From Varroa destructor (taxonomy: Eukaryota; Arthropoda; Arachnida; Mesostigmata; Varroidae), in assembly GCF_002443255.2 (NCBI RefSeq), contig NW_019211456.1, forward strand, positions 35,403,795 to 35,467,794: DNA of 64,000 nucleotides, written 5' to 3'. How positions within the stretch are numbered: the first letter of the stretch is position 1; each line of letters starts with the position of its first letter. The position numbers were made by a program, and so were the translations under genes. The notes under the pieces were generated by a model, which saw nothing but the letters and a program-made list of their open reading frames with translations, was not told where the DNA came from and did no database searches. Shown piece by piece: positions 37,601 to 49,024 of this stretch.

Positions 37601-38630
37601 TAATATAAATAATATACGGGAACAGAGATCCATTGGAGAATGTATCACTGAGGAGCGTTGTGTGGGTTTACATCAACAATATATTATAGATTTAGAACAT
37701 TAGCTGTATATAAATTAATCAGATTGCTTTTTTCAGTTCCCCGTTTTACAATTAATTAGGCACTTTTTATTTGCTTGTTCCGAATTTAGTTAATTGTTTG
37801 CATCTGAAATTCGATTTTGAATGTATTTTAATCATATGATTATTGTTTCTGCTATCCTCAATGATAATGTTTTCACCAAGAGTGTGAGAAATCTGTCTAT
37901 TACAACACTATGAGAACCAAAATGTATGTGGGTTACGAACGAACCTTCGCAGGCTTTTTTTAGTCAGAATGAGCGACATTAGGAAAAGGTTGGCGCTAAC
38001 TCCGAGAAATGCGATAGTGAAGAGAACGATGGCTTCTGAAGTCTGTGCTGGGTGACATGATCCCGAGCCTGCTCGAGGCCGATGTTGTGAAGCCAACTGA
38101 AATAAAAAGGAACTTTTTTCTCCCTGTGTCCTTTTGCATGTCCTTGTTAGGAATAAGTAGTATCTCTTCCGCTAATCGAAAAGTAATCAGGTTCATTGAA
38201 GCTCGGGAAGGGCCTGGCGTGTTTAAAAACTCACTGTAAAATGAATCCTCATGACTTCAGATACACAATGGCAAGGACAGCACTTTTTTGAACGGTCGTT
38301 TTCAATAGAAATAGGTCGACATGACTGCATAAATTAAATTATTCAAGTAAGACCTGAATATGGGATTATACATGGACGGTTGCTCTAACAGGAAAAACGA
38401 GAAGCAAAAGTATGGGATCTAGTGTTTGGATGGATAGATGTTTGGAATCATACGAGATGGTTTATTACCTTACCCTCCTTGTCGATTACCTGATGAGTGT
38501 AGTGATGTAATGTGATAGTGGCCGGTGTCGTGGGAGTGGTCGTTGTGGAGCGAACGCCATGTAAATGTGATGTTATATTACTGGCATTTATGTGCACGTA
38601 TGGGGCAAGCACTGCACCACTGCCGGCCAT
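34376..38630 (-). CDS. Orphan class A (rhodopsin-like) G-protein coupled receptor, six coding exons
   Basis: Seven-transmembrane receptor of the plasma membrane, expected to pass an extracellular signal to G proteins; the ligand is unknown. Coding exons, 5' to 3': 38630-38474, 38047-37945, 37480-37243, 36897-36588, 35260-35102, 34629-34376. All junctions are GT..AG, all phases match, and they sum to 1221 bases (406 residues plus stop). The start ATG has a strong context (AGCATGG) and is the first ATG after an in-frame stop near 38774. Approximate helices: TM1 57-80, TM2 92-116, TM3 123-147, TM4 167-190, TM5 217-238, TM6 298-321, TM7 334-357. Family marks: N72 (1.50), D100 (2.50), C123 and C207 as the likely TM3-loop 2 disulfide, W176 (4.50), FWGP at 310-313. 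Odd: NDV (147-149) instead of DRY, and NPTLL instead of NPxxY in TM7. The N-terminus has sequons at N15 and N18 and a Thr-rich stretch but no signal peptide. I do not recognise an orthologue by name. The receptor call is firm; the exact 5' end is less so. Confidence 0.88.
34642..34690. repeat. GC-rich triplet repeat beside GPCR exon 6
   Basis: Imperfect CCG/TCG triplets on the plus strand, about sixteen units. On the coding strand these read CGG/CGA and end about a dozen bases before the exon 6 acceptor. Confidence 0.85.
35102..35260 (-). CDS. GPCR coding exon 5 (loop 3 and TM6)
   Basis: Begins in phase 1 after CCCATAG and ends after CAGCCGG before GTAGGT. Encodes a Ser-rich, cytosolic third-loop segment, the basic run REGIRRVK leading into the helix, and TM6 with FWGP in place of the canonical CWxP, a common variant. 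Confidence 0.87.
36061..36230 (+). repeat. tRNA-like SINE, copy B, inside GPCR intron 4
   Basis: Related to 11556-11680 by the shared blocks listed there, with a short insertion after ACGGC. It continues further into a tRNA-like 3' part: GATGGCCAAACGG resembles box A, and CCATGGGTACCAGGCC sits where a degraded box B would be. It lies antisense in the largest intron of the receptor gene (36587-35261). Confidence 0.5.
36588..36897 (-). CDS. GPCR coding exon 4 (TM4 and TM5)
   Basis: The acceptor is AAGTCCTCAG; the donor is ACTG then GTGAGC (phase 1). Encodes TM4 with W4.50, extracellular loop 2 with the conserved Cys (LDVCPIVYG), TM5 (YVLNILWIGVNLLCVGLMG, lacking the usual Pro), and a basic start of the third intracellular loop (HLRKLFKDLHKAR). 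Confidence 0.87.
37243..37480 (-). CDS. GPCR coding exon 3 (TM2 and TM3)
   Basis: The acceptor is CATCTCCAG; the donor is AGCCAG then GTAAGC. Encodes TM2 with D2.50 (GFVDCVRALLLVPMG), the first extracellular loop with the Cys expected to pair with loop 2, and TM3 (IETCFLLLVTVSTVNLLVAV). TM3 is followed by NDV rather than DRY, then an acidic, Pro-rich second intracellular loop. Confidence 0.88.
37945..38047 (-). CDS. GPCR coding exon 2 (TM1)
   Basis: Begins after CACCCAG and encodes TM1, including GVSANLFLMSLI with N1.50, and the first intracellular loop (LTKKSLRR). It ends in phase 2 at CGAAG before GTTCGT. An alternative acceptor five bases in (CACAG, exon start 38042) stays in frame when used with the earlier exon 1 donor. 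Confidence 0.82.
38474..38630 (-). CDS. GPCR coding exon 1 (extracellular N-terminus)
   Basis: Encodes residues 1-52: a short extracellular tail with two N-glycosylation sequons (NAS, NIT) and a TTTTPTTPAT stretch. The donor after GAGG is GTAAGG. A second in-frame donor (CAG then GTAATC) lies 16 bases earlier at 38490, giving a shorter isoform when paired with the acceptor before 38042. The frame is open upstream to a TAG but holds no other ATG. Confidence 0.7.
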
Positions 38631-38639
38631 GCTGCCCAG

Positions 38640-39020
38640 GGGCTTGCCAAGCGCTTCCACGTGGTCTCCGCCGCAGCTCCTGCTGCCGGCGCTGTCCTCT
38701 TCTGAGCGACCACGACGCCAACAACGCCACCAACCGCTGTGTCCGTGCTGTCCAAGCAGGTAAGTATGGGCCTAATTCCCCGTGGCACCTAGCCCGGGGC
38801 AAAGGTACTCCGCTGGCCCTGCGGCGGCTTTGGGGTCTCCACACCTGGGTGGTCGTCGGGTTGGCGGAAATTCTTCAATGATAGTGACAACAAGTTAACG
38901 TTCGTTGGGATGATCCAGGGCGGAGGCGCGATCGGGAACGACCACCGGATTTGGGGTCCGGTGATCAGACCGCGATCACCCGCCCAGACGCGCAGCCCAC
39001 TCGGACATCACCGCGAGGGT
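38640..39020 (-). promoter_or_regulatory. GC-rich 5' leader / putative promoter region of the GPCR gene
   Basis: The stretch just upstream of the GPCR start is clearly richer in G+C and CpG than its surroundings, as expected of a 5' untranslated exon or promoter. It holds a 7-bp hairpin (CACCGGA, 7-base loop, TCCGGTG) near 38950. No TATA box or initiator can be fixed. A possible minus-strand acceptor (GCTTGGACAG) near 38740 means the leader may be spliced. Inference from position and composition only. Confidence 0.35.
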
Positions 39021-39029
39021 TTCTGGGAG

Positions 39030-42000
39030 AAAAAACGATAAGGAGAAAAGAGCATTAGACTAAACATAAATTCTGTGATAAACCTTACTGCAGTACGTGC
39101 GCATACACATAAGACAGGACATAATAAAGGCAAGACCCATTTCTCATAAGGCAGCATGCGGAAAGCAATTTTCGACAAATTCATTGAAAATATTTATTTA
39201 TAAATCTCGTACACAATGCGTGTGTGCTTTATAAGTGTGAACTTCACCTATGCCGCTTATCAATACTCAACTTTTATTTGCCAACGACCAACCTAATTAG
39301 AAACAAAATAATAAATTTCTTCTAAGGTTCTGGCGAAGCTTGAATAATATGCAGAAGTGTACATATCTTTTGGCTGGTTATAGTCGCTGGTTGTAAAGGC
39401 AAGATTGGCTGGCTCGATGGCATCGTGATAATGGGCATATGTTATATGATGTTATGATTTCCCTCCTGGAGGTATTCATTTCTTTAAATACCCCCAAAAC
39501 AAAAACCCCATGTTGGCCGCGTTAGAATCTGTAAAACGTTTTACTATACTTGTTCGCAATCGAGTACGTAGAGTTTCTCCCTTTTACGGATAAATGTAAT
39601 TATCAATTCTAACGTGATTGAAACGACAGTTGCTTTTAACTTTAATAACAACTATTATGGAGGCGCTCACAATACAGGAACAGTCGTATAGATGCTAGTT
39701 CAACTTCAAGAGCAATTTATTTAACGTTTATATTTAGAGAATGTTTCATCTTTAAACTTAGTGAGTTTGTCATTTGTATACTCATATTATTTAGCACCAC
39801 TGATGCTTCATCAATAATATATTGAGACTTCCATCTTCTTTTTATTAGCACAAATGAAGAATAAATAGTAAATACAAACTGTATATAGATAAAATTCACA
39901 GTAATACGCTAGCGCTAAGAAATATCTAATTACAATAACTGCTTTACGCAACAACTTCAAACATATAAATGCATGGTAACTATATAAATCAACAACAAAA
40001 ATGTATGTGAGCTCTTTTTCCCCATCTAGTTTGCATCTGTATCATTGTTTTTATCATTCTTGTTTAAGTTTATAGTACAGAAAAGCTAAACTTATATATA
40101 CAAATTAACTGTATGATCAATATTGACAATATGATTTAAATGGACAGTTCTACTTTTTAATTAGCATGGCATCTAATCAAACTTAATATTATAAAGCTAT
40201 GTGAGAAAGGACTGTGTGTAAGAAGGATCTGGTAGGAACCATAGGCCCTTATAATAGTTAACCTATGAAAGTTAATGGCATATAGGTTCGAAGCTGATAT
40301 ACTGATCGAATCTTTGTGGGATCAGTCAAGTTAGAATCATTTACATTTGAACATAAGGAACGACATACTCTAGCATCTTTGGACTTAACCTTTGTTGTGC
40401 AGAGTAATTGAAGAGCTAAAAATCCGAAAGAATTTTCACTTAGACGGTTGAGCAATAACGTAATCGGTAGTAATTTTCGAAGTAATTCGGTTCTCTCGGA
40501 GTCAGCAAATGTGTTCTTCGGAAAACTTCTGCTATAGGTTCCGCAGTAAACCGAATTTGGCAGTTTTGTCAATGGGCTTGCTTATGTCCATAAACAGCAA
40601 GGAGAACATCGGCTTTTTTGTCCTACGCGTTTTGTGATGTGTGTCTATTTCTTAGGCTTGTTATGGGCTTTGCAAATCTGAGATAATGCATGCCTCAAAA
40701 CCAAGATAGGTCGAATTGTCGACAACGAATGTGAGCCTTTATGGATCATCAGCTAATATAGGTACTACTAACACAAAACGAACCATTCTCGTCGAAAAGG
40801 GATGTATACGAATATGTCAATTGGTTGAATAATGAACGATGTTCCACACTGACTGCTGCAAACCCCTCATTGACCACCATACCGCATGCGAGACTACGTA
40901 CATACGCCAGCCAAACGTTGCCTCTAGCGTGAACACTTCAAACGTTTCCTCGCCGTATATCTGAGAATATGAATTCAAACTTTTAGTTCGTTTGCAATTA
41001 TATTTATCTGCAATAAAATAACCAAGATGTTAATAAAACTATTAGAAATTCAGTAATTATGCAGTTCTGTTGGTGCTCACACATAAATGAGATAATAAGG
41101 TTATTAAATCCCAGTATTACTTTTAACGGCTGACCGCTTTTAGCGCTGAATCAAATATATCCACGGGCAGCTTCGGGCGCCAAATAATTGCTAAGCTCTA
41201 CGTTAGCTGCGATCCTAGTAAACGTTACTTCTGACGACTGGCTTCTTCTAACAACGAGGGTGGAACGAGCGAAGTGGCCACGTCCAGTTTGATTTCTTCT
41301 ACCATGTGTCACTGAGTTAAATAGACAAACGCGTCATTACCTTACTAACCTACTGTGTCTACTGGCAGTGACATTAGTTCCTTATACTTGCGAAATACTA
41401 CACTATAGGGGAGCAGCGTCGTGAGGAACGTCGCAATATAGAGTGGCTCCTAGGTGTATTCGACCGGCTTGTAATAAAGTAAAAGGTAGCTCATGTAGAA
41501 CGCAGATACCTTTTCGATTAAGCAATGCCTGCTTGACATAATTCTAGAAAATTCTCGAGCCCTTATATAAATATCGACTTCTAGATGGAATTCAGTCTTT
41601 CAGTAATTAACTTGACTTTTGTTAGTTGAAAAGATAATGGTTTCACATTAAAGATAAAGGGGTTCACGTATGAATCCCGAGTTCTAAACTAGGCAGCTTA
41701 AGTAGAACGAATAGATACACTTTGCCCATTGAGAGGATAAACCTTTGGCATAACGCTGTATTGTATCACAATACAGCGTTATGCCGAATAAGGGAAGTCA
41801 GCTCCTCTCGTTCATGAATTGTTGACCGGATGCTGCAAAATTCCGTAACCAAGATCAGTTCTTTCTACGGTCGTACCTCGAGCGTAACCCATTTCGAGTT
41901 TGGCATAATGATCTGTTAGCAAAGGCGAATCGCTTGCTTTAATTGAATTTTAAACCATCGGAGAATTACAGCCACTCAAAGCGCGTGTGCCAACGAAGGA

Positions 42001-45000
42001 TCACAGGAACGATCAACCTCGCAGTACCTTTTCACCTTTAAAGGTTCTCAGAATGAAAACATTCGCTTAAAATAGAAGAGAGGGAGTCATAGGATTACAG
42101 CGGGCCAGGCAGGTACAAAGGAGACTCATTAAGAACAAAATGTAACAAGACTGAATGGTGGGGCGCGGATTGTCCCACCAGAATTATTTATACCTCTTCT
42201 TAGGCTGTCTCAAGTGCCGCGCGAAAAGCCTCCTAGAAGACACATTAAAACAAAAGAAAAGTCTACAGATATAATAAGAGATACTTCTATATGCACAAAG
42301 AGCTTAATAGAACTAAGGCGATTAAAGTGTGGGTCTAGTCCATAGTTGATTTTGCTTCGTATTTCCTATTCAGGTACACTTCGCTAGGACGACTGTACGT
42401 ACAACTGGCAACATCTAGTAATTAACAGCCTCAACATTTGTAAAAAAACAGGATTCCACTTCATGTCTCGTTTTGTGTCGCGGTGCGTTGGTCGCATCAG
42501 AAATCGGCTTCATTTGTCATTACATAAAATAATACTCCACATTAATTTCGATCAAAGACTTCCAACCCGGAACTCGTCTACGCCCGTTATCAAAGAAATC
42601 AACATATTTAGCTAAAGAATCATCGAAAAAGTTAAGCGGTCAGCTGTCAAGTAGACTTGCTTGAATGGAACGAGCTTTTGCTTGTCGTTGCTTTCTGTGA
42701 GCGATCGACACAGAATAAACTATTACGTTACCTTTAACTTAACCTGAAATCCTCTGGAGATTCTCGTCTGTAGCAATCCGCAATCACAGAGCAACCTGTG
42801 GCCGGTGGCGTTCTCTCAAAGACTTTTTCACCGGTAGGTAAATTGGCCTCAGAATCGCCTCGTAACTGATGGTGGATGTGACCTATACGTTTCCCGGTAC
42901 TGGAATGTATTAGTTTGTCCGTGTTTTGAGAGATTTCGCTCTCGATTTTTAGAGGCCACCGAGGAGGCCGGTGTATTTTGCAAACGTTCTATATAATTCT
43001 ATGCCTTAGATTTCCTTGTAATCTCCGGTCGTTACGAGTACAGCTGTTCAACCATTTGGACGATGATGATACAGCATACATAGTGGAGCTGAAAGTTAGC
43101 TACTTCCTAGTAGATTGATTTAAGGACAATGAAAATTTACCTTCTGCGTTCAGTATACAACGGCTCAGCGTGGCCAACCTTCTTCAATATCGCAACTGAT
43201 AAAGATGTCGATTATAAAGGAACATGATTAACTCGAATTCAATAGAAGCATAGCGAGCAAATTGGCCTAACCGTAAAAACTAGCTGCAACGATATTCTTC
43301 TATGTAAGGATAAGCCTCAACTTCTAGGCGATCGAGTCTGTGATCTACCGTTAATTGATTTAAACTTGACTCACTGCTATTGACAAGTTGACGCTTATAG
43401 CAATGACCATATATTGCAAGTTGGGCGAAGCGACGACCCTGCCTTAGCGGCAGCATTCGGTTGGCTCCCTTAGGTTTGTTTAAGATGGGTAAAATTCGAA
43501 GGGCATAAGGCTGGTCCGTAAATTGGCCTCGATTTATTGGGTATAGAATAGAAACTTATTGACTAATCCGTATGTCTTCACGTTACAATTGGCAACATGT
43601 CGTACTACACCATGTGATCCCTCATATGTGTTGAACACAACTGACTATATGAATATTTCAGTAACAATCACAGCCGTATATTTAGGGCCGACGCACATAA
43701 TGCTAACATAACAACAAATTAGAAAACGACATTACTCAATGGAAAGGCCGCATCTAGCTCGAATGTGAAGCTACTCACTGTAAACATGAACGACATAATT
43801 GCTTCAACATATTCGTGATGACTAATGCTGCATGCAGTAAATAGCTCGAATACATGTTGAATCGATAACTTCACTCTGTAAAGCTAATTTTTAGAGACAG
43901 GCTAAAATCGTGTTCCGGTTGAAGTATTCGAACAACAACGTCACATAGTCTACGATAGCACTTTCTACGTTTTGAGTTTGACGTCCGGTATCGCCGTTAG
44001 GTATTTGGTCAGACGATTGGCTCTCAGTACGAAACAGGGTCTGTCTATACCTGGATTTAAACCTAGTCCAACGCAGCACTCAGCATTTCCATTGACGCAG
44101 ATGACATAGAAACTCGCCATTTTCTCTCTTGTTCTTGTCCCTACAACGCTAACCTGTTTTCTAGCTGAAAATTGTCGATAACAGTCCCATTTTTAAGATT
44201 AGCAAGATATATTTTGCACACATATTTAGGAGAAACAAACTTCAAGGCACTGGAAAATATGTGTGCTTGTTTACCTAAATCAATCAAAAAGCTATTGCCT
44301 CTTTTGGTACAGCATGGTAGCAGTAATGGTACAACGGTAACCGAGGGTCCATCGATCGAGACGTTATAAACCAAAACCGTTGGGACATGAGTATAGAGGT
44401 CGCCCCTAAATTTTCCTGCAAAGTATGTCCAATTCGATTTGGCCTGTTTTCGTTTCGGAGGCAGCTTTTATTTGTTGGCGGTGCCTTCTCCTACCTCCGC
44501 TCCTTTAGATTTATGTAGCATGCTTTTGGACAAGCAGCTGCTTTGAATGCTACCATTTTTAAGAAAAATAAGAACACGTTTGATCTAGTTAGTCCTTTTT
44601 AGCTCCCCTCAGCTTTTATTTAAGTGTACTAATCGATTTAGCTACAATTACTTGTTTCATCGAAACTGGATTTCGGCCATCTTTTAGAGTAGGCCGTAAG
44701 TTGCCATGCCCATTTTGCCCAAACTCCACAACATGTTTATTGCGTGATGGATGCATGCCCTTTTATATTGTTGTTTATTTTTTACAGACTTATCCTAGTG
44801 CCCTGACAGGTTCTGGGCAGCCACATATCTACCGCTCGCGTTCTCATGTGTAAGCTCATTATCTATGGCTTCTCGCAGTAAATTAGTAAGTAGTGGGGCA
44901 TACTTGCCTACCAGTTGCTCTTTTTCAAGAATGGAAAATTCCGCAAATACACGAGCCTAGATTGGGAGGGCAAACAGCTATAGCCAACGCTGCGTATCGT

Positions 45001-46994
45001 TTCATTTTCGACGAGCATCTCTTAGTACTAAACGATATTCATTTAAGTACCATTATCACCTTTCGTCAAAATCTGCTTGACAATGTCACCAAATTTGGTT
45101 CCTCTTCAGGGCGACACCGCTGTCACGCCTCCAAGTGGCAGTAGAGATTGAGCTATGTCCCACTCTATGGCGACCGCGCATTTTCATTTCGCCTGAAGTC
45201 GGTTCCCGAGAGACCCATTTTTACTTAGTTTCTGTATTTTTAGTATTTAATAATAACTAAAATACCAGTTCTGAACTACAAATTCTGCTTTTGTGAAAAA
45301 GCGTTAGGTTCTTATCCATCGGGTCCTGACATTTGACCACCTTTTTACCCGTCCTATACATACCAATTTCCGTCCCTGGAACATTTCACCACCCGTGTAC
45401 TCTCATGCCTTCGCTTAAGGCCTCCTTGCTTAAGGTATTCACTAATCTTCAATGGATTCCCACAGTGCCATTGCTTCTAAAAAAATGAAAACTTTGACCA
45501 CTTAGCGTTAATTTCGAGATTAAAACGCGCTTTTTCTGCTGAACTCAGTATTTCTGGAATAAGTTCAACCAGCTTTACATACACAAGTTTCTGAAAGACT
45601 GAAGATTTACACGATGAATTGCGTCTGCTAACGGCATGTAGCTGTTTAATTTCTAATTTCGCCGAATTCGCTTTAAACAGTCTAATATATTAGGTCATTA
45701 TCTTTCATAGCTATTTAACTAGGGAGCATCAAGCGGTTACACCTAACGGATCTCTAGGCAAACGACATGATTATAAACAAAATTACTTTTTATATGGGCT
45801 TACAATTGGCGCTCCAAGACGCACAAGAGTTAACAGAAGACCCGTTAACGTGGTCAGACGACTTTGTTTACTACACGATCGATCGGCTGAGAGATTGATT
45901 TGGCAACATTAAGCTTCCTAAAAACTACAACCTTTCCTCGGCTGACAATCTGGTCCGATAATATGATGATATTGGAGCTATATAGTGTTTTGGTTACTGA
46001 GGCGTATTGTCAATAACAGCTAGCCGAGTCACTGATCTTTTCTTGTAAATCTGCCAAAGCCACACGAAAATCGAAATAGGGGAACTAGGCGAATATTGGT
46101 TAGTGGCTACCCATCGAGTGCTTTTAACAGGCTTATCAAATCCTTTCTCAGCCTGCTTAACTTCCATTCCATATTACACACGTTCTGTTCGTTTTTGAGT
46201 TTGAAGTTTTGTTCGCTATAAGAATTATCCATCCCTGTTTTCTGCGAGTTTACGGAAGGGTCAAAAGAAGGAAGGTTAAATGCGGATTAATTAGGTTAGA
46301 TAATTAGTTAGGCCCACAGTCTCCTATTTCGAATTATTATCGGCGCTTGTTGGTGGATTTGCGTTTAAGTGCTTGCCCAATGGAAGGTATTTATTCGACA
46401 TTTAACCAATTGACAATTAATCCTTTCTTGACTTTTGTGAAAGACCGCTATTCGTATTGTTTCGGTATAACCAGGACTTAGGTTCATAATCGTCTAGAGG
46501 AGAAATGTTCAGGTCCTACAATGTGTTCAATGTATTTGTTGCTAAATATCCGCTTTTATAGAATATCTTCATGTCAACTGTGTCCTGAGAGACTCAATAG
46601 ACTTTTATAGGAAATCTGTCACACGCAAAGAGCTGTGGGAATAATCACTGGCTTTCTTGAGCAGCTTCATTGCATAATACTGCCAACGCAACTTAATAGA
46701 GACGCTACAATTCAGATATGGACTGTTGAATTGCTTTGTGTTCAATCTCTTCATGACATATATGAGCTTATGTATACGATAGCAGTTGCATCGAACTTTC
46801 ACTTGCGTTTATATTTCTATATATTACACAGTCAGAGGAATGAAAAGTCTTTCTTCGTTCTGCCACAAATCTGAACGCACTCACATCCGCGCACAGAAAC
46901 TGGCACCACTGGGAACCTATTTCTTTTGTTTCTACAGTTATTCGTTTGTTATATTTGACGCCACAGCAGCGGCTGTCTTCGCCGTTCTTAAAAA
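39030..46994. other. Gene-poor stretch
   Basis: No supported exon. Holds the 18-bp hairpin at 41.75 kb and a weak 55-bp minus-strand exon-like piece at 43142-43196 (ILKKVGHAEPLYTERR between an acceptor and GTAAAT). TAAATTGGCCTC occurs twice (near 42840 and 43520), with a shorter copy near 43260. Confidence 0.45.
41747..41785. repeat. Perfect 18-bp hairpin with 3-base loop
   Basis: The left arm GGCATAACGCTGTATTGT (41747-41764) is the exact reverse complement of the right arm at 41768-41785; the loop is ATC. Further out, GAGAGGA (41731-41737) pairs with TCCTCTC (41803-41809), extending the inverted structure across an asymmetric internal loop. Confidence 0.92.
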
Positions 46995-48030
46995 TTGAAA
47001 AAGCCAATTCAAACAAGCATTCCTCGCCGAGTTCCCTCCGATTCTTTCTTCAGTCTCTTATCCTTACTCCTCTTATCCTTTTTGCCCCCTTTCGATTCCC
47101 AACATAATAACGTTTCGACGTATTTTAGGTCACTTGCCGTTAGTATCCCAATGATTTTCCTCCTGAGTCTCGCCTATTACGAGTGCCGCCGCCGTCGTGG
47201 TCGCACGGTCGTTCGCTTAAATTCAAAAACTCAATAGTGAGCGGGCGTCTTATGCTGTGTCCTCGCTAGCCTCGTCTAACCAATACACCCAGGTTGCCTC
47301 GTGCTACCGCAAATGCCCTAACCTATGCCCCCAACACTCTTTTCCCGATCGTCCTAGTTTGCCCCTCAGAACTACAGCCGCCTTCATCTACTTACGACTC
47401 TTAGCTGGGGGAGGGGGGTGGGGGGCTTGACGTTCACAGACGCCTTTCAATGAGAGTTTCGCTGGGCTTCGCTATTCGAAGCGATGTCTTCCGAATGCTA
47501 TTCACATTCGGTCGTTTCGTCCGTTGATAGAACGGGCGGTAGTCGACCGGTGGAAATGGCAGAGCTCAGCGTCTGTAACGTTATAGGTTGCTAGACCGTC
47601 GAGAAGAGAGACAGAAAACTACGGAAGGCTCTCGCATTTTTTCTCTATCTTTTTCGCTTTTACCTGGAAGGAGAATGCTCGCAAACTGCGCGGTGGTCGT
47701 CGCCTCCTGTACAGCCACGTGACCGTGGCTTTTGCATGGTCGAAGCTGCTTCAGCCGGCCTCTCTTGCCGGTCCTGTCGCCGCGTTACGCCACTGTGTTC
47801 GCCGTAAAAAGGAACAAGGCCGACGCGGTCTAGCAGCTGCTGAATCGATTTCCACGTTAAATGAACGGCGCCGACAAGTAGGGTAGGGAGCGCGGTGCCG
47901 TATCGGAAGTAGCAGCAGTAAAGGCGTCGGTTGCGGGACGACGGTGGGAGCGCTGTTCGAGCAAAAAGAAAAGATGGAGAGAGGGAAAAATTGCCTTCGT
48001 CTAATTCAGGCCCAAAGCTCACCTCGAATC
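46995..48030 (-). other. GC-rich patch, possible promoter or first exon on the minus strand
   Basis: Richer in G+C and CpG than its flanks. On the minus strand two good donors occur (GAG then GTGAGC at 48023, CCAG then GTAAAA at 47664). A 120-codon minus-strand frame (47660-48022) lies between them; its product is not recognisable and is rich in Arg and Ser, as expected of GC-rich noncoding DNA. A first untranslated exon is plausible; no acceptor partner could be assigned. Confidence 0.25.
47407..47426 (+). other. G-rich tract with quadruplex potential
   Basis: Three runs of five to six G separated by single A and T. Enough guanines for a four-layer arrangement if the long runs split. It lies in a GC-rich patch. 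Confidence 0.6.
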
Positions 48031-48997
48031 GATTTAGAAGAATAGAACAAGGCGAACGTCAGCCAGAGTCCGAACAGCAAAGAGAACTGGAAGAAGAGTC
48101 GAGCTAGTATAGCGTTGCTTTTTTTTTTTGTTTTTCCTTTCAGTTTCTCGCTTTTTTGCTCCCTTTATGATTCGTGCTTTGCTACCCTCTGCTTATTGCA
48201 TAATAAATTTCATGCTCTAATTACTAGTGAGCCACATTATAAAGCGAGCAACCTAAACACCTACAATCTGGAGAAAACTACGGGAGAAAAAATCCGCGAC
48301 ATAGACTGTAAAAGGCAAACATCGATCTGCTGAGGTAAAGGAAAAATAAACAAAGAAAAAAATTGTCGCCGTAGTTACAGTGACAGGGTGTTTTGTTGTT
48401 ATGGAGGGAAGGGGCAGAGGCGTACATCAGAAAAGTGCACAGACATATATATCCGTCAAGACAAAAAAAAGATATCTAATCGAATTTAAATCAATGAAAA
48501 GAATGGTCAATAAAAACGAAAATGATCCAGGAAAGCATCTAGCGGCTCACTCATGTAATTATATATTTTTTTCAATGATATATTCTGCTTCAAAAATGCC
48601 TAGCGATGGATTATAGATATCAAAAAGAAGACAGAGCACGAAGAAGCAGGCCGGCTAGAAAATAAATCGATATGTAAAAGTATTGAAAATCCATCAAAAT
48701 GAGCAAACTATGTGGCATCGATACTCAGATTCATTCCCTTCCCATTGATGCCTGTGCAAATGTATGCGGCCCTTGTTAATTGTAAGAGATTTTAATATAC
48801 TGGGGTTAATTCACAGCAAAAGAACATAGATCGTATAAAAAAATAACATATTGTTTCGGTAGAAACCAATGAAAATTAATGAAAAAGTAGATAGCAGCTG
48901 TAATAGTACTCGTTGATAGCGTCCATATTATTCACTTTGCGTTTTTATTTCGATCGATCAGGGCGTATTCAAATATCTTTTATTATACTGATTCAGC

Positions 48998-49024
48998 TTT
49001 TTTTTTTTTTTTTTTTTTTTTTTT
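48998..49024 (+). repeat. Poly(T) tract, 27 bases
   Basis: An unbroken run of 27 T. On the minus strand it is poly(A), as left by retroposed copies, but no recognisable element body or target duplication was found beside it. Confidence 0.95.

Noticed and set aside
38578..38881. Several long open frames on both strands over the first receptor exon
   Set aside because: They overlap the real exon in other frames in a GC-rich region where stop codons are rare; only the minus frame with the receptor N-terminus splices in phase to TM1.
41747..41785. microRNA precursor
   Set aside because: A three-base loop and a perfect 18-bp stem are too small and too perfect for a typical animal pre-miRNA; kept only as a hairpin.
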